Counted from the stretch's first letter, positions 1 through 7,013 are shown. The stretch: DNA of 8,155 nt from Verrucomicrobiota bacterium (GCA_003219945.1 QHQV01000040.1:616-8770); one strand, 5' to 3'. Made by a program: numbers and translations. The notes: generated by a model from the letters alone, not told the origin.

Positions 1-219
1 AAACCCGACGACAACGAACACCGGGAATCCTTGCCTCCCGAGTGCCACGTAAAGCATGAAGCCGACGACAGGCAGGTAGAGAATCAATGGGATCGCTGGA
101 TGCACGCGCGAAAAGAATTCCATGAAATCGCTGTCGAACATCCGGACCGTTTCGTCTTTGGTCGAGACGTAGAGCGGCGGCTTTGAGACCGCGCTTCTCT
201 GTTCTAATTGATCCGCCAT
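1..219 (-). CDS. Fatty-acid hydroxylase / sterol desaturase superfamily protein, N-terminal part only
   Basis: Partial gene; 73 codons from ATG 219-217 are open to the window edge. The N-terminus (MADQLEQR...) leads into a stretch, roughly residues 18-50, of the form VSTKDETVRMF-SDFMEFFSRVHPAIPL. From memory this matches the lead-in of bacterial fatty-acid hydroxylases related to FA2H. Residues about 42-60 form a first membrane helix and 62-73 begin a second. The family uses a di-iron site held by histidine clusters in the membrane to hydroxylate acyl chains, but those histidines lie outside the window, so the enzyme call rests on the N-terminus and context. The start is 2 bases after the stop codon of the desaturase gene, so the two are almost certainly translationally coupled; no Shine-Dalgarno is visible. 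Hydroxylation of the acyl chain or long-chain base of the same lipid handled by the desaturase is the likely role (inference). Another sterol-desaturase superfamily member remains possible. Confidence 0.62.
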   Translation of the reverse strand, partial: MADQLEQRSAVSKPPLYVSTKDETVRMFDSDFMEFFSRVHPAIPLILYLPVVGFMLYVALGRQGFPVFVVVGF

Positions 220-221
220 GG

Positions 222-1250
222 CTAAAAGCTAATGGGCCGCGCACTCAGATCAAGATTGCCCGCTGGACGGCTCGTCATCTGCGAAGTCACGTTCGACGCG
301 TCCCTTTGCCTCATTCGCTCCACTCGCGAGTAGAGACTGTATCGCTTATCAAAAACGAACTGGAAGAGAAGGCGGCTCCACGAGGAGTGATACTTCAGAT
401 TGTTGTAAAACTCCGGTGCCATGGCGCGCAGCTTCGGCAGATTGTTCCATGGAATCGATGGTAAATCGTGGTGCTCATTGTGATATCCCATATTCAGCGC
501 CAGCCAATTGATCGGCCCATAGTAACTGAACGTCTCCTGGTCGAAATCGTAAGTGTAATGCTCCTGAATCCAGCGTGCCCCCACCGGGTGTAGCCCAATC
601 GAAAACAAAAACGCGAACACCAGATAAAGAAATCCCGCCCAACCGCAGAAATAAACGATCGCTACATCATACGCGACTGCGCATGCAAGATTGATTGAAA
701 ACCAGCGGTCCCACATTTTAATCGCTTTGAGTCGAGGCGGACGCGTTACCTGAAAAAATGGAAACAGCATCAGCCAGATCGCTTTCCGATACCATGAGTT
801 CCCTACGAGGCGGGCCTCCCAATGGTTCGCCAGGTCTGCGTCCCATTCGTAGTCGCCCTGATGGGAATGATGTTTCAAGTGGTAAACGCGAAATCCCATC
901 GCGCTGGGAGTGAGATTTGGAAGATCGGCGACAATGGCCACCATTTTGTTCCAGCTCGCGCTCCGGAAAATCAGGTTATGCGTGGCATCATGAATGATGA
1001 CGTAGTTGGCATGATTGCCGAACGCGCCGACGCAAAAGGCGATCAGCAGACTGACCCACCAATAACCGAAGCCCAACTGGCCCATGCCGCACGCGATTGC
1101 CGTCTGCATTATCACAATCGAGGCCGCGATCAGCGCAGTCCATGGATTGCGCACCATCAACTCGCGAACCTCGGGGTGCGCTTTGATGATCGCCCGAGCC
1201 CGGCCTGGATGCGGCTGCTCAGATTCAGACTGGTAAAATGCGACCTGCAT
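222..1250 (-). CDS. Sphingolipid delta-4 (dihydroceramide) desaturase-like membrane fatty acid desaturase
   Basis: 342 residues. All three histidine boxes of membrane di-iron desaturases are present: H87-DAT-H91, H124-LK-HH128 and H257-NE-HH261. The context of the third box, about residues 229-290, is very close to eukaryotic dihydroceramide desaturase (DEGS/DES1): QEHY, QETFSYYGPINW, MGYHNEHHDLPSIPWNNLP and EFYNNL-YHSSW. Residues about 11-36 (EQPHPGRARAIIKAHPEVRE) resemble the lipid-desaturase N-terminal domain that marks that family. Hydrophobic helices lie near 36-55, 62-86, 157-167 and 188-219. The enzyme would introduce a 4,5-trans double bond in a ceramide-like long-chain base, using O2 and an external electron donor, at the inner membrane. 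It lies 33 bases after the exporter gene and 2 bases before a probable hydroxylase, in one operon. The last ~25 residues (after YSRVERMRQ) look like an unconserved tail. Start ATG 1250 has only a weak purine stretch ahead of it. The exact substrate and regiospecificity are inferred; a generic acyl-lipid desaturase is the alternative. Confidence 0.85.
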   Translation of the reverse strand: MQVAFYQSESEQPHPGRARAIIKAHPEVRELMVRNPWTALIAASIVIMQTAIACGMGQLGFGYWWVSLLIAFCVGAFGNHANYVIIHDATHNLIFRSASWNKMVAIVADLPNLTPSAMGFRVYHLKHHSHQGDYEWDADLANHWEARLVGNSWYRKAIWLMLFPFFQVTRPPRLKAIKMWDRWFSINLACAVAYDVAIVYFCGWAGFLYLVFAFLFSIGLHPVGARWIQEHYTYDFDQETFSYYGPINWLALNMGYHNEHHDLPSIPWNNLPKLRAMAPEFYNNLKYHSSWSRLLFQFVFDKRYSLYSRVERMRQRDASNVTSQMTSRPAGNLDLSARPISF

Positions 1251-1283
1251 CGTCCGTCAAAGTATTGCATCGTAGCCGCATCC

Positions 1284-3440
1284 TCAACCGCGCTTTTTTA
1301 AAGGCGCGCCGCCGAGCAGCGGCAGGACAAACAGGTTTGCCAGGACATCGACGACCAAGCCGAACAGGATGACTAAGCCGAAGCGTTGCGTGGGCGGAAA
1401 ATCCGAGAGGGCAAAGATCGCAAACCCAACGGCAAAGATTAGGTCGGAATAGACGATCCCGCGCCATTGTTCACCGCGTCCGGCAACCCAGGCGTTCCAA
1501 CCCTTTTTCCCGTCACGTTGCGCACGGCGCACGCCAAAGACTAGATGGATCATCGAATCAATCGCAATGCCAATACAGACATTTGTGGCTGGGGCCGAGA
1601 TGACGTCCAAAGGCACATGAAACCAGCCGATGCCGCCCAACATCGACAGCGGCACAAGCATCAGACTTGCGATCATGGCCAGCGCGCCGCGCACGGACCG
1701 CGCGACAATCCACGCGATCACAACGAATAACAAATTCAGCCAGAACAAACCGGTCACCAAGCTCTCAGCGACGAGTTTCGCCAGGCGCCCTCGCAAATAA
1801 TAAATGCCGCCGACGAGGTTCACCGTAAATCCGTACTTGCGACAGACGGCGCGAAGGTCGTTGACAACATCGACACGGTACTTCGTACGGTGCGCCTCGA
1901 TCATCCGTAGCGTGAACACCGCTTCTTTCCGGTCTTCACTCACGAAACTTTTGCCTATGCGCGCGTACTTCGGTTGCGACATGATCTCCATCATTTTTTC
2001 GTAGCTAATGAAAAACGAAAATGGCGTGCGATCGCGATCGCCTTCGGCCAAAAGCGTCGGCAGCGAAATCACAGTCCCGACATCTTTCTCATTCTCCAGC
2101 GCGCCATGGAGCCTCCACATTTTCTGGTAAGCCTCGTCGGTGTTCAATCTGCTGCCATTTGATGCAGAAACGACTAGCGTAAGCGGGTTCGAGCCACCAC
2201 TGCGATCCACGAATTCCAAGCCGTCGCGCAGTTCGCGGTGCGGCTTGAAATAATCCAACAGGCTTGGGTCCGTGTTGACTTTGCTTAGACCAAATCCCAA
2301 TCCTATCCCGAGCACAATAACGCCTAACGATAACATCGGAAAACGGCGCGCCCAAAAGGCATGCGTCGGTTCCGCCTCCACAATTTTGCTTTTGCGCGGC
2401 ACGGCCCAGCGCAGGAACGCCGGATACATCAAATACGCACAGGCGAACGCCACGAGGCTGCCGAGTACGCCGCCAAATCCCAACTCGCGCAGCGGTTTCG
2501 CCTGTACAATCAGCAAACTGGCAAAGCCTAATGACGCGCAAACCATCGACCAGAGCGAAGGCGAAAACGTCATTCGCCGCGCATCCCGCGCCAGATCAGG
2601 CGACTCCTTCCCGATGCGATGCGCCCGATCAGCCAGCGTCTGCCAGTTGAAGGTCATGTAAACCAAATGCGACAGCGCCACGATGAACACGATGGTACCG
2701 AGGTTGACCGTCAGGATCCCGATCTTGTGGCCGAGCGCGGATTGCAGGAGTAGCGTCAATAAGACGGCGCTCGCACAGGTGCAAAGCATTCCCACGAACA
2801 ACCGGACAGACCGGAACAACACCGCCATCGTCAGACCAAACAAAACGATGGCCGTCAGCGTGAAGTAGCGAAAATCATGTTCCAAACTCCGCCGGAGCAT
2901 TTCCACCACGTACGGCGGACCGGCGACATGAATCCGAAAATCGCGCGCATCTAGCTCATGCACGAGCTGCTCAAGCTTTCGGATCGGCACTTCCGTGTGC
3001 CTTCCTTTCATGAAAATGATCACGTTGCTGGCCTTACGGTCGGGCGCGATCAACAACCGGGTCCAGAACGGACTCTTTATCGCGTCTCCAAAACTTTTTG
3101 GTCCCTCGGCCAGGCTCTTTACCGCGCTCACTCCGCCGATCGAACGGACGCGTTGGGTGAGTTTCTGAATTCGACCCAAGTATCGCGACGAAGACATATC
3201 CCGCGACGACACTGTCAGAATCACTTCTGGCTGGGAGGGAAACTGATGCTCAATCTTCTTCATCTGCTGGATACCGGGATCGCTGGTTGAAAAGAAAAAG
3301 TTTTCATCCACTACCGGCCTGAGGTCGACGAATGTCGCGACCAATGCGAACAACACGCCGACGATCACCAGCATCACCCAGTGCACGCCTAACGGGAGTG
3401 CCTTTCCGTAAACCGCTCGCTTTCTGATAACATCGAGCAT
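1284..3440 (-). CDS. MMPL/RND superfamily lipid exporter (COG1033-like)
   Basis: 718 residues with the RND two-half layout. TM1 (about 20-38) is followed by a periplasmic loop (39-190) and five helices (about 192-210, 212-233, 242-263, 298-315, 320-343). The second half repeats this: TM7 (370-388), a loop (390-558) and helices at about 559-581, 584-604, 612-636, 662-679 and 685-710. The second half carries GIAIDSMIHL (D628, H632), the usual proton-relay helix of MMPL/patched-type exporters. In the first half the aligned motif reads FIVALSHL, keeping the histidine (H258) but with valine (V254) in place of aspartate. Such proteins use the proton gradient to move lipids or hydrophobic molecules outward. 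It is the first gene of a three-gene minus-strand operon with a ceramide-desaturase-like enzyme and a probable fatty-acid hydroxylase, so a lipid cargo is likely (inference). Start ATG 3440 places TM1 correctly; no Shine-Dalgarno is visible. The specific substrate is unknown. Confidence 0.82.
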   Translation of the reverse strand: MLDVIRKRAVYGKALPLGVHWVMLVIVGVLFALVATFVDLRPVVDENFFFSTSDPGIQQMKKIEHQFPSQPEVILTVSSRDMSSSRYLGRIQKLTQRVRSIGGVSAVKSLAEGPKSFGDAIKSPFWTRLLIAPDRKASNVIIFMKGRHTEVPIRKLEQLVHELDARDFRIHVAGPPYVVEMLRRSLEHDFRYFTLTAIVLFGLTMAVLFRSVRLFVGMLCTCASAVLLTLLLQSALGHKIGILTVNLGTIVFIVALSHLVYMTFNWQTLADRAHRIGKESPDLARDARRMTFSPSLWSMVCASLGFASLLIVQAKPLRELGFGGVLGSLVAFACAYLMYPAFLRWAVPRKSKIVEAEPTHAFWARRFPMLSLGVIVLGIGLGFGLSKVNTDPSLLDYFKPHRELRDGLEFVDRSGGSNPLTLVVSASNGSRLNTDEAYQKMWRLHGALENEKDVGTVISLPTLLAEGDRDRTPFSFFISYEKMMEIMSQPKYARIGKSFVSEDRKEAVFTLRMIEAHRTKYRVDVVNDLRAVCRKYGFTVNLVGGIYYLRGRLAKLVAESLVTGLFWLNLLFVVIAWIVARSVRGALAMIASLMLVPLSMLGGIGWFHVPLDVISAPATNVCIGIAIDSMIHLVFGVRRAQRDGKKGWNAWVAGRGEQWRGIVYSDLIFAVGFAIFALSDFPPTQRFGLVILFGLVVDVLANLFVLPLLGGAPLKKRG

Positions 3441-3647
3441 TGCGTAACTGATATCGGCGCTCGAAGCTGCGCCTCGTGCATTCGCACCTGTGCATTCAAC
3501 TTAAGCCTTGTCGACATATCACCCGCTGTTGCACGCTCATCGCCACCGCCATTTCAGATTGGTAACAGGATCGTTACGATACTCTGCTTGATGCAATGAA
3601 CCCTCGTGTTATGAGGTCTGGGAAATAAACAAAGAGACCTCTGTGCA
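3441..3647. promoter_or_regulatory. Divergent intergenic region between lipid operon and delta-60 gene
   Basis: This 207-base gap separates genes that point away from each other, so it should hold the promoters of both. It contains a short perfect inverted repeat (GTAAC, 6 bases, GTTAC; 3562-3577), which could be an operator. On the plus strand a weak sigma70-like pair is seen: TTGATG at 3588-3593 and TATGAG at 3610-3615 with a 16-base spacer, about 30 bases before the ATG. No convincing promoter was found on the minus strand. The regulatory role is inferred from gene orientation. Confidence 0.4.
3588..3615 (+). promoter_or_regulatory. Weak candidate promoter for the delta-60 repeat protein gene
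   Basis: A -35-like TTGATG and a -10-like TATGAG lie 16 bases apart, each with 4 of 6 matches to the sigma70 consensus. Transcription would start near 3622, giving a leader of about 26 bases before ATG 3648. The leader has a purine-rich AAAGAGA (3631-3637), a poor ribosome-binding site. Matches this weak occur by chance, and the promoter rules of this organism are unknown. Confidence 0.2.
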
Positions 3648-5198
3648 ATGAGCAGCTTTGAACCTTGCCGATTCAACACTTACTTCCATGCGATCTGTGC
3701 GACGGCAATAGCATTGGCGTTTGTCGTCAGTGGACAAACGGTGCTAGCAGTTGATGGAGACCTTGATCCGACATTTGGGACCGACGGCAAAGTGCTGACC
3801 GATTTCGATCACAGTACCGACATCGCTTACGCCGTGGCGGTCCAGACCGATGGCAAGTTAGTCGTGGTAGGCACAACCTATCGAGACAATGATTTTTCGA
3901 ATGAGGACTTCGCTGTTGCTCGATACAATCCGGATGGCACGCTGGACAAAACTTTCGGCGTCGGCGGTAAGGTGCAAACCGATTTTCCAGGCCTGGCCGC
4001 GGTGGCTTCATCGGTAGTCGTTCAACCCGACGGCAAGATCGTGGTCGCGGGCGGCGCCTTTCCGCTTTTTACGTTCCTTGGCGATTTCAAAGTGGTCCGC
4101 TACAACTCAAATGGAGCACTCGATACTTCCTTTGGGGACAGCGGCATCGTGACGACGACTTTTCCAGAGGGTAGTTACGCCTTCGATGTGGCCTTGCAGG
4201 CTGACGGCAAGATCATTGCCGCTGGGACCGTCTTTGTAGATTTTAATCCTGGCGAATCTTCCAATACCGATTTCGCGCTGGCGCGTTACAACCCGGATGG
4301 AACCCCGGACGCCACCTTTGGCAATGGCGGCCACGTTTCAACCGATTTTTTCGGTTTAGAAGACGATGCGTTTTCGCTCTTGATCCAACCCGACGGAAAG
4401 ATTGTCGCAGTCGGCTCCGCCAATGATCCTGCGAGTTTCTACGACTTCGCCGCTGTGCGTTATCTCAGTAACGGCACCATCGATACGACATTCGGCGTGG
4501 CTGGAAAAGTGCACACCGACTTTGGCGATCGGAACTTTGATCGCGCTCGCTCGTCAGCGCTTCAACCCGATGGCCGGATTGTCGCTGCTGGATTCGCTAT
4601 CTCCCAAAACGGAGGAGTCCAGAATTTCGCTGTCGCGCGCTATACTTCAAACGGCGTACTCGACACCAACTTCGGTACCGGCGGAATGACGCAGATCGAC
4701 TTCGGCAACTGCTGCCAGGGTGCTGCCAAAGTCCTGCTGCAAAGCAATGGCAAAATCATCACCGTCGGCGGTTCGAACGGCGAGTCATCCGAGGACGACT
4801 TTTTGTTGGCTCGGCTGACTCCGACCGGTGCGCTCGATCCCGCCTTTGGCGCTGGCGGCAGAGTACGAACTTCCTTTGGCGATCTAAACGGCGGAGCCAA
4901 CGGCGCCGTTTTTCAGCCCGATGGAAAGATTGTGGCTGTCGGTTTCCAAGCGACGGGCCTTGAGCAGTTCGCTGACTTCGCACTGGCCCGCTACCTCGAC
5001 GCCGAAGGTCTTCCACTGCCGACGCCGACGCCCACTGCAACACCAACTTCAACTGTGACTCCGACGCCCACCGCGACATCGACAGCAACTGCCACTGCCA
5101 CACCGACCCCAACCGCTACGCCTACCGTGACACCTCCCCCGACTCCGCGGCCCCGCCCGACTCCGCGGCCGCGTGTCACCCCGCGACCAAGGCCCTAG
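3648..5198 (+). CDS. Secreted delta-60 repeat protein with Pro-Thr / Arg-Pro C-terminal tail
   Basis: 516 residues. Residues 1-34 form a signal peptide (polar start, hydrophobic 15-29, likely cut after VLA34). Seven delta-60 units follow. Each opens with an [LIP]DxxFG motif (at 39, 99, 158, 220, 278, 338 and 396; spacings 58-62) and carries a central QxDGKIVAVG-type strand and a DFAxARY strand. These units are predicted from family knowledge to build a beta-propeller-like fold; no enzymatic motif is visible. From about residue 457 to the end is a low-complexity tail, first PT/AT-rich (to about 498) and then RP-rich, ending in RPRP. Such tails are typical of wall- or envelope-associated spacers; this one lacks an obvious sorting signal. 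The function is unknown; roles in adhesion or surface binding are only guesses. It stands alone, divergent from the lipid operon and convergent with the protease gene. A paired CC at 355-356 is unusual in an exported repeat protein. The start is favoured because it gives a complete signal peptide. Confidence 0.9.
   Translation: MSSFEPCRFNTYFHAICATAIALAFVVSGQTVLAVDGDLDPTFGTDGKVLTDFDHSTDIAYAVAVQTDGKLVVVGTTYRDNDFSNEDFAVARYNPDGTLDKTFGVGGKVQTDFPGLAAVASSVVVQPDGKIVVAGGAFPLFTFLGDFKVVRYNSNGALDTSFGDSGIVTTTFPEGSYAFDVALQADGKIIAAGTVFVDFNPGESSNTDFALARYNPDGTPDATFGNGGHVSTDFFGLEDDAFSLLIQPDGKIVAVGSANDPASFYDFAAVRYLSNGTIDTTFGVAGKVHTDFGDRNFDRARSSALQPDGRIVAAGFAISQNGGVQNFAVARYTSNGVLDTNFGTGGMTQIDFGNCCQGAAKVLLQSNGKIITVGGSNGESSEDDFLLARLTPTGALDPAFGAGGRVRTSFGDLNGGANGAVFQPDGKIVAVGFQATGLEQFADFALARYLDAEGLPLPTPTPTATPTSTVTPTPTATSTATATATPTPTATPTVTPPPTPRPRPTPRPRVTPRPRP
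5018..5198 (+). repeat. Low-complexity Pro/Thr then Arg/Pro codon repeat
   Basis: The last ~60 codons of the delta-60 gene are degenerate tandem runs of ACN/CCN codons followed by CCG-CGN codons. The DNA is therefore C-rich and simple, and the opposite strand shows an apparent Val/Gly-rich reading frame that is only a shadow. Tracts like this change length by slippage, so strain variation is expected here. Confidence 0.85.
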
Positions 5199-5559
5199 CG
5201 ACAAACGCGAAACCCGATTGCCACGGTTTATTGGCTTTGTAGGAAACACTGGACGCTGCTTCCTGGCCACACGTCAATCGTATGCGACGCAAGTCGTTCC
5301 ATGCCAAATACGCCACGTGGGGCATTAGCCGCCTGCGCCTGGGATAGCGGCTCGACCTTTCGCGACGATGGCGTCCACAGCTCGATGCGCTCTGTCTCGT
5401 TCGGCGCGTTCTGCTTCGGTTTGCATCACAATGCTGGCAAGCTGTATCGAAGGCATTTGACCGCTTTAGCGCGAGCATCTTGTCTACACAACCCCCGCCC
5501 TATTAGTCCGCCCGTCGCGCTTCGGCGTGTGCTGAGCCCGAATGCAATCCTCCCGCGAA
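5199..5559. other. Convergent intergenic region, no convincing gene
   Basis: This 361-base stretch lies between the 3' ends of the delta-60 gene and the protease gene, so terminators for both are expected. I see no strong GC stem with a T-run. The only structures are an 8-bp palindrome CCACGTGG (5313-5320) inside a weak ATGCC/GGCAT pairing (5301-5325). A 43-codon minus-strand frame (5456-5325) encodes a charged, helix-like peptide but has no recognisable ribosome-binding site or relatives, so it is not called as a gene. Confidence 0.5.
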
Positions 5560-6618
5560 TCAATATGCGATGAACGGATCAGTCATTATGATTCGGACGG
5601 GAACGTTATCGATCTGGTTGGGCAGCTGCGCTTTGAAAGGATTCGTCTTGTCCACATAAACGACGATGGCTGCTGTGGCATTATCCTCCAGTGCTCCCAA
5701 ACCAACGCCCAGCACCGCCGGTCGCGACATGAAATCTGAACGATTGCGTTCCAACACTCTGTTCGCGCGGTCGAGCGCTTGTTGTGGAAGTTGGAACGAC
5801 TGCGCGTCGGAGGCCGGGGAAGCGGGACCGGTACAATTCGTCCCCACAAAGCTGACAGAGTGGCCAGTCCCCGCTAACGCGCTAAGCACGTCAGCGATGG
5901 GATTGCCAATAGTAGTTGAACTGCTGCCGGCGAACAGGAGCGCGACGGGGTGGGCACAACTTGTGTTCGTTAGGATCAGCGACCCCGAATCGCCGCCTGC
6001 ACTAAACGTAGTACTGTTGATGACAACCTGATTTGTGTAATTGAAATTGCGTTTTTTGCCTGACCCGCAGGTGGGTTGATACTGAACGGTCACATTCGTG
6101 TTGATCGAACCGATCGTCCCTGTGGTGTGACCTGTTGTGCGCCCACTTTTTTGCACGGTCATTCCAACTGCTGGAGAAGCAGTCGCGCTGCTCGGCACTC
6201 CACCTGGTCCATTAAGCCCCTCGATAAAACCGCCGGAATCCATTTGCCCTGCGCGTACGGCGGCGATCGCGCAATCCACATTGTTACCCAGAGCGACTTT
6301 GGCTGTAAGATCCGCCACGATCGGTGGCGTCTGACAATTATTGTCGATCAGCCCGGGCTGTGAAATATCTTCACCAGCTGCGGCTTGGTCCGTGCGAGCG
6401 AGCACGTGATTGTTGCTCAGGATATACTGCGTTGTGCCGTTACTGACTAACGATCCAAGTGTACCGCTGCAACAGAAACGCCGGCTAATATCATTGATGT
6501 TGCCACCTGAGACGCCGAAATGTGTGTTTCTGGTCTGATACTGCGCCTGCGTGAGCGCTGGAGCGCAAAGAACCCCGGCGGTAAGAACTGCAAGGAGGAA
6601 GTAGATTTTGTTTTTCAT
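5560..6618 (-). CDS. Secreted trypsin-fold serine protease (S1-like) with small C-terminal domain
   Basis: 352 residues. Residues 1-25 are a typical signal peptide (MKNK, hydrophobic core, cut after TQA25). The mature part has a full chymotrypsin-type triad in the right order: H71 in LSNNHVLA, D115 in NNVDCAIAAV and S211 in SAGGDSGSLI. The loop KSGRTTGHTTGTI (157-169) is typical of bacterial trypsin-fold peptidases of the S1/S64-like kind. Seven cysteines in the mature chain (49, 50, 95, 116, 184, 221, 262) suggest disulfides outside the cytoplasm. After a helical linker (275-296), residues about 300-352 form a compact domain (AVLGVGLGAL...AAIVVYV...LPNQIDNVPVRII). I recall it as a module often attached to such proteases, more often at the N-terminus. 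Substrate unknown. ATG 6618 gives a clean signal peptide but has no Shine-Dalgarno; the leader is A/T-rich. The gene stands alone, convergent with the delta-60 gene. Confidence 0.85.
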   Translation of the reverse strand: MKNKIYFLLAVLTAGVLCAPALTQAQYQTRNTHFGVSGGNINDISRRFCCSGTLGSLVSNGTTQYILSNNHVLARTDQAAAGEDISQPGLIDNNCQTPPIVADLTAKVALGNNVDCAIAAVRAGQMDSGGFIEGLNGPGGVPSSATASPAVGMTVQKSGRTTGHTTGTIGSINTNVTVQYQPTCGSGKKRNFNYTNQVVINSTTFSAGGDSGSLILTNTSCAHPVALLFAGSSSTTIGNPIADVLSALAGTGHSVSFVGTNCTGPASPASDAQSFQLPQQALDRANRVLERNRSDFMSRPAVLGVGLGALEDNATAAIVVYVDKTNPFKAQLPNQIDNVPVRIIMTDPFIAY

Positions 6619-6662
6619 ATTAGCAATTTTGAGTAGGCGTCGTTTTTATCCGAAGCTGCGGT

Positions 6663-6681
6663 AAAAAAGCAAGACTTTTTT
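6663..6681. repeat. Perfect A/T inverted repeat in the protease leader
   Basis: AAAAAAG, 5-base loop CAAGA, CTTTTTT: two perfect 7-base arms, 45 bases upstream of the protease start codon. It could form a weak hairpin in the transcript, act as a binding site, or simply bend the promoter DNA. Any role is inferred. Confidence 0.45.
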
Positions 6682-6945
6682 CGGTCGTAATTCCAGTCCT
6701 CAAATCACAACCAATTCAGCTTGTGTGACCACCCGGCCAACAAGGAACACCATGGCCCTGGTGCTGCCCGATAAGAAAGGAAAACCGTACCTCGCGTGAA
6801 ACGTCCGTTTGATCTAACCCATCTTGCGCATTTTCCTCTGGTACAGCGTGTCTGGTAGAAAATTTTCTAATCCCCCGCGACCCTTACACCTGTCCACAAG
6901 TCCGGCTTGATACTCTTGCAGATAACTCCGTTGCTTGTCTCTCCG

Positions 6946-6964
6946 ACTGAACCAATGGTTCAGT
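6946..6964. repeat. Perfect 19-bp palindrome
   Basis: ACTGAACCAATGGTTCAGT has two 9-base arms that are exact reverse complements around a single central A. CCG just outside the left arm and CGG two bases beyond the right arm could extend it. Arms this long are typical of operators for dimeric repressors or of recombination and hairpin sites. It lies just where repeat copy C loses similarity to copies A and B. Confidence 0.6.
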
Positions 6965-7013
6965 TTCGGGCATCGAAGACCTCGATAAGCGGCGGATCAC
7001 CTGAACGTGGCAT
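6960..7013 (-). repeat. Partial copy C of the tail-coding repeat (tentative)
   Basis: Read on the minus strand this encodes MPRSGDPPLIEVFDARN, then a stop. The stretch RSGD-PLIEVFDA lines up with RSCDAVIRIYDEA of copy A, and the DNA CGTTCAGGTGAT matches CGTTCATGTGAT of copy A at 11 of 12 bases. The second half of the repeat (the KGxFK part) is missing; similarity stops at the 19-bp palindrome. Because the match is short, homology is probable rather than sure. Confidence 0.4.

Noticed and set aside
822..1301. 159-codon plus-strand frame inside the desaturase gene
   Set aside because: The minus-strand frame has all family motifs; the plus-strand translation resembles nothing and crosses the operon gap.
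2028..2042. GCGATCGCGATCGC palindrome resembling the cyanobacterial HIP1 octamer
   Set aside because: It falls in the exporter coding sequence as Asp-Arg-Asp-Arg codons and occurs only once in the window, so it is explained by coding.
4991..5179. Minus-strand Val/Gly-rich open frame opposite the Pro-Thr tail
   Set aside because: It is the reverse complement of the low-complexity Pro/Thr codon tract and carries no independent coding sign.
5301..5325. ATGCC...GGCAT pairing around CCACGTGG as a bidirectional terminator
   Set aside because: The stem is short, the loop long, and no T-run follows on either strand.
5176..5478. 100-codon minus-strand frame rich in Arg and Ser that overlaps the end of the delta-60 gene
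   Set aside because: Arg/Ser-rich composition typical of a wrong frame, with no domain pattern and no ribosome-binding site.
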